Assembly (NCBI GenBank): GCA_002254745.1
Contig: NJED01000019.1
Span: 1-10,706, forward strand
Length of the DNA: 10,706 nt
From: Desulfurococcales archaeon ex4484_217_1
Lineage (GTDB): Archaea > Thermoproteota > Thermoprotei_A > EX4484-217-1
Direction: 5' to 3'
Below the pieces are notes generated by a model that searched no databases, was not told the origin of the DNA, and worked only from the letters and a program-made list of their open reading frames with translations. Position 1 is the stretch's first letter. Each line of letters opens with the position of its first letter. Positions 1-6,358 of this stretch are shown here, piece after piece. A program made the translations under genes and the position numbers.

Positions 1-232
1 CGGACTCCTAACCTTGTCTGGTGTTAAGTATAGGGGGGCTTCTTCGGAAACTATTGCTACCACTTTTCTTCTACCTATTTCTGCGGGTGTTAAGCCTATC
101 CTGTCCAGTAATAGTCTTCTAACTACGTTGAGAACTAATGCGTCAGCCTGATTTGTTGGAGCTGTTGAAATATCTAAAACTACTATGTTGCCTTCCTCTA
201 TTTTATCGAACATAGTACCATTTATAGTTGGG
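1..232 (-). CDS. herA: HerA, C-terminal ATPase part (Walker B region), cut by window edge
   Basis: This is the third frame of a broken herA. Translating the complement gives a strand with the short motif NIVVLDIS, then a helix, then VVAIVSEEAPLYL, and it stays open to the window edge. HerA/FtsK-type translocases carry exactly this arrangement after the Walker A part: a beta strand (often V-x-D-L-S), then the Walker B strand ending in two acidic residues (EEAP or EEAH), which activate the water that attacks ATP. The frame cannot be joined to the preceding segment without dropping one base; the best place is the CCC at 230-232, and the limits are about 203-265. An ATG at 211-213 overlaps the previous stop by 11 bases but has no good ribosome-binding site. 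The C-terminus with the remaining ATPase residues lies outside the window. The family assignment is firm; whether this is a separate polypeptide is unknown. Confidence 0.75.
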
Positions 233-787
233 TAGTGACTGTTTAGCTGTAAGAATAGGGCTTGTAACTAATGCTTTAAGTAGCTTCTTGAGTGCGCTTT
301 TGTTTTTGAAAATTCCGCTTATTTTGAAAATGCTTCTTGAATCGTCAAGAACTACTATAACTCCTCTACCTTCAGGTATTTTTCTAGTAGTAAGGTTTAG
401 TATTGATGCTGTTCTGTTTCTCCATAGCCTTAATTTTTGAATATATATTCCTTGCTGAACAAACTCCTTATATATTCCCTTTTTCTCCTTAGCTCCCACC
501 CCTTCATAGTTACATATGTTATCCACAGTAACTATTAGGAGAGGTAGAAGATGGCCGCTTAAGTTACCTTCTTTCGTTCTTGAGAAAATGTTTTTCCATG
601 AATCTTCAAGGTCGCTTGACAATACGATGCTTTCAAGAGTTTCTAGGATCATCTCCAACCATACTGTTTCTTCATCCTTTAAATCCAATGCCATGGCTAT
701 ATCGTCTACTGTTAAACTACCTACATTTATTGGAGCATACTTTACCTCTACTTTAGGTAATGGGTGCTCTGAAGGATTCTTCTTCAT
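203..787 (-). CDS. herA: HerA, middle segment (helical insertion between Walker A and Walker B)
   Basis: This is the second frame of the broken herA, about 190 residues, lying between the Walker A segment and the Walker B segment, where HerA proteins carry a mostly helical insertion. By itself it shows no nucleotide-binding motif. It contains a predicted strand (GVIVVLDDS) followed by basic helices (K-rich around NKSALKKLLKAL). The frame is shifted by one base from the upstream part, somewhere between 753 and about 801, and the GAAGAAGAA tract at 777-785 is the likely spot. An ATG at 785-787 has GAGGT at 796-800 eight bases before it, so re-initiation as a separate chain is possible; an earlier ATG at 791-793 is too close to that site. 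It ends at TAA 203-205, after which homology continues in the next frame. Identification rests on position and continuity rather than on motifs. It could equally be one piece of a single protein interrupted by a sequence error. Confidence 0.7.
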   Translation of the reverse strand: MKKNPSEHPLPKVEVKYAPINVGSLTVDDIAMALDLKDEETVWLEMILETLESIVLSSDLEDSWKNIFSRTKEGNLSGHLLPLLIVTVDNICNYEGVGAKEKKGIYKEFVQQGIYIQKLRLWRNRTASILNLTTRKIPEGRGVIVVLDDSRSIFKISGIFKNKSALKKLLKALVTSPILTAKQSLPNYKWYYVR

Positions 788-1520
788 TCTCATTAACCTC
801 TAGTGCTTTACTTAGCTTGTTTAGGAACGTCTCCTCCAATCCTGTTGAGTATTTACCGTATTCACCATGCCTATCAATTATAAGCCAGCCTATAGGCTTA
901 GATGCATGTAGCGCCCAATTCACTATGAGGCCCATAACGCTTGTTGTTTTACCTGCACCTGTCTGTCCTGAAACAAGTATGTGTTTCGGTATTAATGTTT
1001 CAATATTTACCGTTATTTTTGCTGTTTCAAAGTATTTTCGTTCCCTCTCCATAGTTGTTGATGCTGTACCGCTTCTAAGAACGCCGAAGGGTATTGTTGT
1101 TTCAGCTGTTTCAAATACTATTCCTTTACTAAAGAACTCCATTATTTTCCTAGATTCTTCATCCTCGTTAGACAGTATGTGAACAGGCATGTTAACTGGA
1201 GGCGGTGCTGTAACTCTAGTTACACTTACCTCTTTACCCCTAATTAGGGAGAATAGGGGTTTAGCTACAATAGTTTCCTCCCTAGAAGTTTCAATAATCG
1301 ATCCGCTAGGCTCAATACCGCTAGGTATTAGGCCTAAGGTCCTACTTACACCTGTGGGTAGCTTACTTACTACATCCTCTACATGCAGCAAGAGAACTCT
1401 GTTTAAACCATTAATTTTCACGTAAAGTATATCACCAACGTTAACACTCGTTTTCTCGGATGCTGAAATAAGTACTTGATCTCTTGAAGAGGAAAATATG
1501 CGGCCTATAATAGCTCCCAT
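753..1520 (-). CDS. herA: HerA DNA translocase, N-terminal part: HAS barrel and Walker A
   Basis: HerA is a hexameric ATP-driven DNA translocase that works with NurA nuclease in resecting double-strand breaks. From the chosen start, residues 1 to about 95 form the beta-rich HAS barrel (MGAIIGRIF at the start). Residues 185-192 are a perfect Walker A (GQTGAGKT), and residues 214-221 contain IIDRHGEY, the D-x-H-G-E-Y strand typical of HerA. I prefer the ATG at 1518-1520 to that at 1530-1532: GGTG at 1527-1530 sits 6 bases before it, and HerA proteins usually begin close to this I-I-G motif. The NurA stop (1522-1524) lies one base upstream of the ATG, so translation is probably coupled. The frame ends early at 753, about 255 residues in, without Walker B; typical HerA is near 500 residues. 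The remainder is found in two other frames downstream, so the gene is frameshifted or split. Confidence 0.88.
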   Translation of the reverse strand: MGAIIGRIFSSSRDQVLISASEKTSVNVGDILYVKINGLNRVLLLHVEDVVSKLPTGVSRTLGLIPSGIEPSGSIIETSREETIVAKPLFSLIRGKEVSVTRVTAPPPVNMPVHILSNEDEESRKIMEFFSKGIVFETAETTIPFGVLRSGTASTTMERERKYFETAKITVNIETLIPKHILVSGQTGAGKTTSVMGLIVNWALHASKPIGWLIIDRHGEYGKYSTGLEETFLNKLSKALEVNENEEESFRAPIT

Positions 1521-1521
1521 T

Positions 1522-2877
1522 TTAAACACCATAACCTAGTCTCAGCCTTAAAGTGCCTTTGATTATCTGCATTAGTATTTTGGATAGTTCCTTATTTCTT
1601 TTAGAAATGTTTAGAGCCGCTACTGTTAAATGTGCTTCAAAAAGTTTTCTTAAATCACCATATACTCTAACGTTTTCATCGACCTCCATAAGACCTGTAG
1701 GTGGTCTTCCAGCTAAGGGGCTTTTAGCATAGAACATTTCCCTAACTACATTGTCGACTCTACCATTGATGTCATCTACAACATTAAGGTGTGTTCTTAA
1801 AATGCGAGCTCTACTTTCCTGCATATAGCCTAAAGGTGGTTTTTCACTATAAACGTCCAAAACCATGATGTGATCCCCATCCATTGTTAAGGGAAAACGG
1901 GAAACCCAGAGCTCATTTGCAGGGTAGACTCTAGTACATAGCTTCTTAATTAAATCTTCAATTACTTCTCTAGGTATTCTATATCCTTCAAATCCTAGTT
2001 CTTCAACTGTTTCCAACAGCATTTTTATTGAAGGTAGACTACGTTTGTTAATCAAAGTGTAGAGTTCATAGTGTCCATTCCTTATTTCGTGCTCGAATAT
2101 TTTCATGGCCCTGGCTAAGGTTGTGAAAGCTGTTGTTTTAGCTAAACCAGCTAGCTTATTTACACACTGCTTCTTAACATCAGATACTTTACTGTTTAAA
2201 ATCGCTGACAATATATTTAAACCGTCAACTTTGTGTTTAATCGATTTCCTCTTAGGTCTAAGCCATCTAATGAGAGTACCATCAATTACAGCTTTACTTA
2301 AATCACCGTATTCCGCCAGTTTTAAACCGTAAGCTAACTCTATAAGTCCCTCAATGTATCTAGCTAGCTTACGATATAGGAGTGGTCTTCTAGGTTCAAT
2401 GGTTAAACCTAGTTCTCTAAGTATTTCCGTTATTTCCTTAGAAACTCTCTGAGCTTCGCTATTGTTTTCTAGGAGAAGCGAGTTTCTTTCAGGAGTCTGT
2501 ATTTTTACTTCGAAAATGTGTCTTAAAACCCCTCCACTAAACGTTCTTCTACGGGTAACGGTTAAAATTATTCTCTCCACCGGAGGGTAGTGTTCTAAAC
2601 CAGAGATGCTGTTTATCGTTCTAAGTTTACCATCAGAATCTCTGATTAAAGCCCCAATTTGAATGTACATTACCCTGGCTATGTCCATGTCTAAAGGGTA
2701 TATTCCAGCATCAACAAACGCTATATTTGACCCTATAGGTTCTTCAAGCTTTTTAACTGTGTAGTATTGCTGATATATTTCGGCAAATAATTTAGTTACT
2801 TCGTCTTGAGCTACTTCAGAAACCATTTTAGCTAAAGATCCTAAAACATTCTCTAAAACGCTTGTTAGATTATCCAT
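1522..2877 (-). CDS. nurA: NurA 5'-3' nuclease
   Basis: NurA is a dimeric Mn-dependent nuclease that docks on the HerA hexamer and degrades DNA ends during archaeal recombination. The protein has 451 residues; archaeal NurA proteins range from about 340 to over 450. The NurA domain begins near residue 50 with a hydrophobic strand ending in aspartate (NIAFVDAGIY, D56), matching the first metal-binding Asp of the family. A second acidic strand (MDGDHIMVLDVYSE) lies in the C-terminal third, followed by an R-rich stretch and the family-typical tail with an alanine-histidine pair (EAHLT). No frameshift is seen. The ATG at 2875-2877 has GGTGA a few bases upstream, and this site overlaps the TGA of mre11 (2884-2886), so the two genes are translationally coupled. 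Downstream herA begins at the NurA stop. Position between mre11 and herA strongly supports the assignment. Confidence 0.88.
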   Translation of the reverse strand: MDNLTSVLENVLGSLAKMVSEVAQDEVTKLFAEIYQQYYTVKKLEEPIGSNIAFVDAGIYPLDMDIARVMYIQIGALIRDSDGKLRTINSISGLEHYPPVERIILTVTRRRTFSGGVLRHIFEVKIQTPERNSLLLENNSEAQRVSKEITEILRELGLTIEPRRPLLYRKLARYIEGLIELAYGLKLAEYGDLSKAVIDGTLIRWLRPKRKSIKHKVDGLNILSAILNSKVSDVKKQCVNKLAGLAKTTAFTTLARAMKIFEHEIRNGHYELYTLINKRSLPSIKMLLETVEELGFEGYRIPREVIEDLIKKLCTRVYPANELWVSRFPLTMDGDHIMVLDVYSEKPPLGYMQESRARILRTHLNVVDDINGRVDNVVREMFYAKSPLAGRPPTGLMEVDENVRVYGDLRKLFEAHLTVAALNISKRNKELSKILMQIIKGTLRLRLGYGV

Positions 2878-2883
2878 TATCTT

Positions 2884-4137
2884 TCACCTTCCAGTAATTT
2901 CTTCTAAAATCTTCATTACTTCTTCAATTACTTCTTCGTCGAAAGCTGTTTTCTTAACTCCTTCAGTATACTCCTTACCTAGTACGTTAATTAGCTCGAG
3001 AATTTTCTGAGGCTGAGTTTTAATACCGTATTTCCTAATGAGGTTTCTTATAGCTTCTAACTCTATTGCCTCAATGTTCGTTAAGTCTGCTTTGAATTCC
3101 TCAAGAAGCTGAACATATTCGTCACTTACTTCACTATGAATTATATGGGTCCATGCTCCATACTTCCTAGCTTCCTCTTCAACATACTTCCTTATTCTAC
3201 TGTATTTTTCAAAATCTACTTTCCCGGTAAATACTATTAGACATTTAAATTTCTCCGGTATATCTTTAAGCCTAGACTTCACCGTCGCTACGGCCTCTGA
3301 TGGGGAATTTATTTCTACTACATCTACTCCTAAGTTGAAGCTATTTTTCAAAGCTCTTACTTTAGGTATCTTCCCATCTAACTTTACATGCAAAACTCTT
3401 CTATCAGTGTTGAACATTTTACGTAGCTTATAGGTTTCGAAAATATCGCTAGCATCTCTACCTATAGGCGCACCTGGATATGCTATGTTAGCTTCGAAAA
3501 ATTCATTGTATGGGACAGGGAAATGAATATGGCCTAAGGCTATGTATTTAAAATGCTTATGTACGGATTTCTGAGCTTCTCTAGATAGTTTAATTACAGA
3601 ATATTTTGGGCTTATTTTTGAAAGATCTAAAGCTCCGAACTCTAAACCTACATGGGCTATAAGAACATTATCATAGTTGTTGTCGAAATCTCCATATTCT
3701 ATTCTTCTAGATTCTAGATATTCTGCTTCCCTACCACCTTTAAACCCGGGTATACCGTAGAACCTGAAGTTATATGCTCTTGTGGGTTTAAGTTTCAACT
3801 TAAAGTCTGATTCAACAGATTCCGTTGTCTTAACTAATCCTACTTCGTTAAGTAAGGCTAAAGTTCCATGGCCTTTAACGGTTAAATCGTGCGATCCTGG
3901 TGTAACAACTATCTCTAAACCTTCCCTCTTGGCCCTCTTTAGTGTTCTTACGGTTTCAATAGTTAGTTCATGACCTACTCTAGGGGCTTCAAATAAGTCT
4001 CCTGCAATAACTAGTATTTTCTCTCCTTCGCTAAGAGCTAAATCTATTATTGTTTTAAAAGCCTCTAATGGAGCTCTTCTTAAAGGTGTACGGCTGAAAG
4101 CGCCAATGTGAATGTCTGCTGTATGTATAAAGGACAG
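2884..4137 (-). CDS. mre11: Mre11 nuclease, probable CTG start
   Basis: Mre11 is the Mn-dependent endo/exonuclease that opens double-strand breaks, normally bound to Rad50. Read from CTG 4135-4137, it is 417 residues, a usual archaeal length. Phosphoesterase motifs lie in order: D8 and H10 in TADIHIGA, D47 in AGDLFEAP, GSHD at 81-84, H162 in LIAHVG, and H203 and H205 in ALGHIH. D8 and H10 coincide exactly with the Pyrococcus furiosus enzyme, the others within a few to eleven residues, which supports the start. The first ordinary start codon in frame is a TTG at 3796-3798 (residue 114), which would delete three motifs and cannot be right. GAGGTG at 4145-4150 sits 7 bases before the CTG; TAG immediately precedes it. 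In motif III the usual Asn is Ser (GSHD for GNHD). The capping region and C-terminal helices fill the remainder. It is first in the mre11-nurA-herA run. Confidence 0.9.
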   Translation of the reverse strand: MSFIHTADIHIGAFSRTPLRRAPLEAFKTIIDLALSEGEKILVIAGDLFEAPRVGHELTIETVRTLKRAKREGLEIVVTPGSHDLTVKGHGTLALLNEVGLVKTTESVESDFKLKLKPTRAYNFRFYGIPGFKGGREAEYLESRRIEYGDFDNNYDNVLIAHVGLEFGALDLSKISPKYSVIKLSREAQKSVHKHFKYIALGHIHFPVPYNEFFEANIAYPGAPIGRDASDIFETYKLRKMFNTDRRVLHVKLDGKIPKVRALKNSFNLGVDVVEINSPSEAVATVKSRLKDIPEKFKCLIVFTGKVDFEKYSRIRKYVEEEARKYGAWTHIIHSEVSDEYVQLLEEFKADLTNIEAIELEAIRNLIRKYGIKTQPQKILELINVLGKEYTEGVKKTAFDEEVIEEVMKILEEITGR

Positions 4138-4224
4138 CTAACTACACCTCATTTTGCTAACTTCCTTCCTCTAAATCCTCTATTTTTAACTAAGTATTTA
4201 AAAACGCAGTTTCTAAAGGGAGAC
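4138..4224 (-). promoter_or_regulatory. Intergenic leader and probable promoter of mre11-nurA-herA
   Basis: This 87-base gap lies between the DUF72 stop and the mre11 start. On the minus strand it holds TTTAAATA (4195-4202), a plausible TATA box; a start of transcription about 26 bases downstream (near 4172) would leave a leader of roughly 35 bases containing purine-rich stretches and the GAGGTG site. The T-run just upstream of and overlapping this box (about 4199-4203) could also help end the DUF72 transcript. The assignments are inferred from motif and spacing only. Confidence 0.4.
4145..4150 (-). promoter_or_regulatory. Ribosome-binding site deciding the mre11 CTG start
   Basis: GAGGTG on the minus strand, complementary to the archaeal 16S rRNA tail, is followed by 7 bases and then CTG (4135-4137). 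The spacing is ideal, and no ATG, GTG or TTG occurs in frame between the preceding TAG and the catalytic motif. An in-frame ATG at 4150-4152 overlaps this site but is closed by TAG four codons later. Confidence 0.6.
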
Positions 4225-4917
4225 CTACGCTCGCTCAAGTATTTTCTTCATTATTCTTGCATTTTCAAGCATCCAGTGGTTATTGTTGAAGAAAACATAT
4301 ACTTTGGATGGATTTAGTGACAGTATTTCATCAGCTATGCTTTTCAATTCTCCATAGCTGTAATCGTATGTATACCATTCTTCTTTACCATGCATTCTCA
4401 AGTAAACGATGTTATTAGAGGAAACAATCCACGTAGCTATTGGAGCGTCTATAGATACTAAGGTCATACCTAAACTTTTACAGAGTTTAACTGTCTCCTC
4501 ATTAAACCAGCTTTTATGCCTAAATTCTATAGCGAATTTCGAACCTAAACCTAGCCTATTAGCGAACTCCTTGATTCTCCTAATGTTTTCAGCTGTTTTA
4601 GTAAATGAAGGAGGCATTTGGAAAAGATAATATTCAATAAGTTCACTCATAGGCGAGAATAGATTGTAGAATTTTATCCATATATCATAAGCGTTCTTCA
4701 GCTTCCTATAGTGTGTTATACTTCTATGAACTTTAATAGCCCATTTAAGCTTACTACCTTTTCTAGCCCATGATCTAATCTGGTTTCTAAAGGGGAAACG
4801 GTAGAAAGAAGCATTAAGTTCCACAGTATTTAGTTCTGAAAACTTAATATACCAATCTAGGTTACCTCCAATATTCCAATCGTACATCCAACCTGAAGTT
4901 CCAACGTATATTTCCAT
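4225..4917 (-). CDS. DUF72 (YecE-like) family protein
   Basis: The 230-residue product belongs to the DUF72/YecE family, TIM-barrel proteins of unknown biochemical role found widely in archaea and bacteria. Family hallmarks are visible in order: VGTSGWMYDW at the N-terminus, a TVELNASFYRFP segment near residue 31, FAIEFRHKSWF in the middle, VYLRMHG followed by WYTYDYSYGEL near residue 172, and VYVFFNNNHWMLENA close to the C-terminus. The length is near the usual 230-260. No signal peptide or membrane segment is seen, so it is cytoplasmic. The ATG at 4915-4917 begins immediately before the conserved start; GAGGT at 4927-4931 is a possible ribosome-binding site at slightly long spacing. It is divergent from the secreted-protein gene and upstream of mre11, from which it has an 87-base gap. 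Family membership is secure; function is unknown, and a link to DNA repair should not be assumed. Confidence 0.88.
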   Translation of the reverse strand: MEIYVGTSGWMYDWNIGGNLDWYIKFSELNTVELNASFYRFPFRNQIRSWARKGSKLKWAIKVHRSITHYRKLKNAYDIWIKFYNLFSPMSELIEYYLFQMPPSFTKTAENIRRIKEFANRLGLGSKFAIEFRHKSWFNEETVKLCKSLGMTLVSIDAPIATWIVSSNNIVYLRMHGKEEWYTYDYSYGELKSIADEILSLNPSKVYVFFNNNHWMLENARIMKKILERA

Positions 4918-4937
4918 TAAAGTTTAACCTCATAAGA

Positions 4938-4949
4938 AAAATATATTTT
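4938..4949. promoter_or_regulatory. Palindromic AT box in a divergent promoter
   Basis: A perfect 12-base palindrome, AAAATATATTTT, lies in the 77-base gap between the divergent DUF72 and secreted-protein genes. As an archaeal TATA box on the plus strand it would place transcription near 4970, giving a leader of about 25 bases with a strong ribosome-binding site. On the minus strand the same box would start transcription near 4918, making the DUF72 mRNA almost leaderless. A single TATA element serving both directions is therefore possible, though a separate minus-strand box (ATTTTAA around 4961-4967) could serve instead. Confidence 0.5.
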
Positions 4950-4978
4950 AAAACCCTACGTTAAAATTTCGCCGAATA

Positions 4979-4987
4979 GGAGGGGAG
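4979..4987 (+). promoter_or_regulatory. Ribosome-binding site of the secreted-protein gene
   Basis: GGAGGGGAG is purine-rich and strongly complementary to the anti-Shine-Dalgarno sequence. Its 3' part lies 7 bases before ATG 4995-4997 and 4 bases before TTG 4992-4994. The ATG is therefore preferred as the start. Confidence 0.6.
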
Positions 4988-4994
4988 ATGCTTG

Positions 4995-6356
4995 ATGAAG
5001 AAAATTATCATCATGATAGTAATTGTTTTAATTCTTATTCTCGGAGGAATACTTTACTCCATGCAGAAAGAACTTTACACCCCATCCGTACCTGAAACTG
5101 TAGAGTTTACTACGTCATCCCTTACAACATCAACTCCGCCTCCTTCTCCAACAAAAACATCGCCAACAACACCAACTACATACCCTCAACGCGAAGAAGT
5201 TAAGGTCCCCCTTAAAATCATAAGGTATGATTTCATTTCGGATAAAGGGTTTGAAAAAATACTTAACATAACGTCAACTATAGCATATTATTACTTAACA
5301 ATTAAAGGCATCGCGGTAACAGGTGAAAATCCAAAATTAACTGTAGGGCTTAAAGTAGTAACTCCTGAAAAAAGCTACACTGGATTATTCCATGAAGTAA
5401 GCCTAGTAGATGTCAAACCTCCGTATGTGGTAGAGGGTAAAGACTGGGTATATGTTACTGAAGGTTGTAAAGCAAAATACATTATTACCGTCGAAATTTA
5501 TAATGCTGAAGTACAAGGTGAGTTAACTATAATACTGCAGAAACCTATAGAACTAAACTACAGCAAAGAGTACCTAATCAAAGGTAACTATGGAATTCTA
5601 TTATTTAAGCTAAGAAACAATGAAAATAATCTCATACTTTTAAGGAAAAAGCCTACAGGAGGCGAAATAAGGGTTATCCAACCGCTCTCTAACTGCTTAA
5701 TCTCCGGTTTCGCTCCTAACTGGTGGGAGCCTACAGGAATAGTAGCTGAGCTAAGTAGCGTAGCAATACCTTCATACATGGTTGCTTGGGGAGGACATAC
5801 GGTAAATGGTAAAATGGTTAAAGGAGGGTGGATGGAGAAAACGTTTTCCTCAAACGGGCTCTTCATTATCATAAGGAGTAAAGAAAAAGAGTATGAATTA
5901 GTCTTAAGCGAAGCCAATAATATAGGTTCTCCAAGATCAGCACCTATTTTGAAAATAGGAGATAAATTGAACCTACCTATTGCAAGCCATGTTGAAGGTG
6001 TAGTGTTTAATGTTTCTGTAGAAAATGCCCCCGCGGCAATAACTTTAGAGCTAGAAGTAAAGACGAAGGAGAAAGTACCATCGGAACTCTGGATTGGAGC
6101 AAACCTTATTAACAGTAGCGGTATAGTCGTTTCGACGACACCAGCGGTAATTATTCCTGGAAAGGCAAAGAGCATTTTAATTTATTTAGTTGCTACAGGA
6201 AATGGAATGCATACTGTGTGGTTAAGCTATAATACAGGCTCCATAACTGAAATAGGTTTTAAGGTGGAACTCCTTAGCATAAAGCCTGCTAATTTAAGCG
6301 TATTCGAGTATGAAGAAGAGTGGGGTGTATGGAAGGGAAAAATAGAGTACAAGTAA
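4995..6356 (+). CDS. Membrane-anchored extracellular protein with Thr/Pro stalk, unknown function
   Basis: I do not recognise this 453-residue protein. Residues 1-22 are a basic start (KK) followed by an unbroken run of Ile, Val and Leu, an uncleaved signal anchor or signal peptide; there is no lipobox cysteine. Residues about 35-65 are a low-complexity stalk rich in Thr, Ser and Pro, of the kind often glycosylated on archaeal surface proteins. The rest (about 70-453) looks like an all-beta ectodomain with alternating hydrophobic residues, only two cysteines (in VTEGCKAKY and SNCLISG) and a Trp/Gly-rich centre (NWWEPTG, WGGHTVNG, GGWMEK). It has no catalytic motif I can name and no second membrane segment at the C-terminus. 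It is the only plus-strand gene of the window and ends 2 bases from the convergent phosphorylase gene. A solute-binding, adhesion or cell-wall role are all possible. Confidence 0.8.
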   Translation: MKKIIIMIVIVLILILGGILYSMQKELYTPSVPETVEFTTSSLTTSTPPPSPTKTSPTTPTTYPQREEVKVPLKIIRYDFISDKGFEKILNITSTIAYYYLTIKGIAVTGENPKLTVGLKVVTPEKSYTGLFHEVSLVDVKPPYVVEGKDWVYVTEGCKAKYIITVEIYNAEVQGELTIILQKPIELNYSKEYLIKGNYGILLFKLRNNENNLILLRKKPTGGEIRVIQPLSNCLISGFAPNWWEPTGIVAELSSVAIPSYMVAWGGHTVNGKMVKGGWMEKTFSSNGLFIIIRSKEKEYELVLSEANNIGSPRSAPILKIGDKLNLPIASHVEGVVFNVSVENAPAAITLELEVKTKEKVPSELWIGANLINSSGIVVSTTPAVIIPGKAKSILIYLVATGNGMHTVWLSYNTGSITEIGFKVELLSIKPANLSVFEYEEEWGVWKGKIEYK

Positions 6357-6358
6357 AA

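Noticed and set aside
228..1425. Several plus-strand open frames opposite herA (for example 228-440, 516-803, 760-1182, 1189-1425)
   Set aside because: They lie antisense to sequence with clear HerA motifs, have no ribosome-binding sites of note and give low-complexity translations; they are shadows.
1530..1532. ATG at 1532 as the herA start
   Set aside because: It is possible, but the ATG at 1520 has GGTG at the right spacing and lies directly before the conserved HAS-barrel start.
4138..4152. Reading mre11 from ATG 4152 through TAG as pyrrolysine or read-through
   Set aside because: Mre11 proteins normally begin right at the motif following the TAG, and a good ribosome-binding site serves the CTG after it; there is no sign of pyrrolysine genes here.
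5588..6175. A 195-codon minus-strand frame opposite the secreted-protein gene
   Set aside because: The plus-strand gene has a strong ribosome-binding site, signal anchor and stalk; the antisense frame has no recognisable feature and is explained by codon bias.
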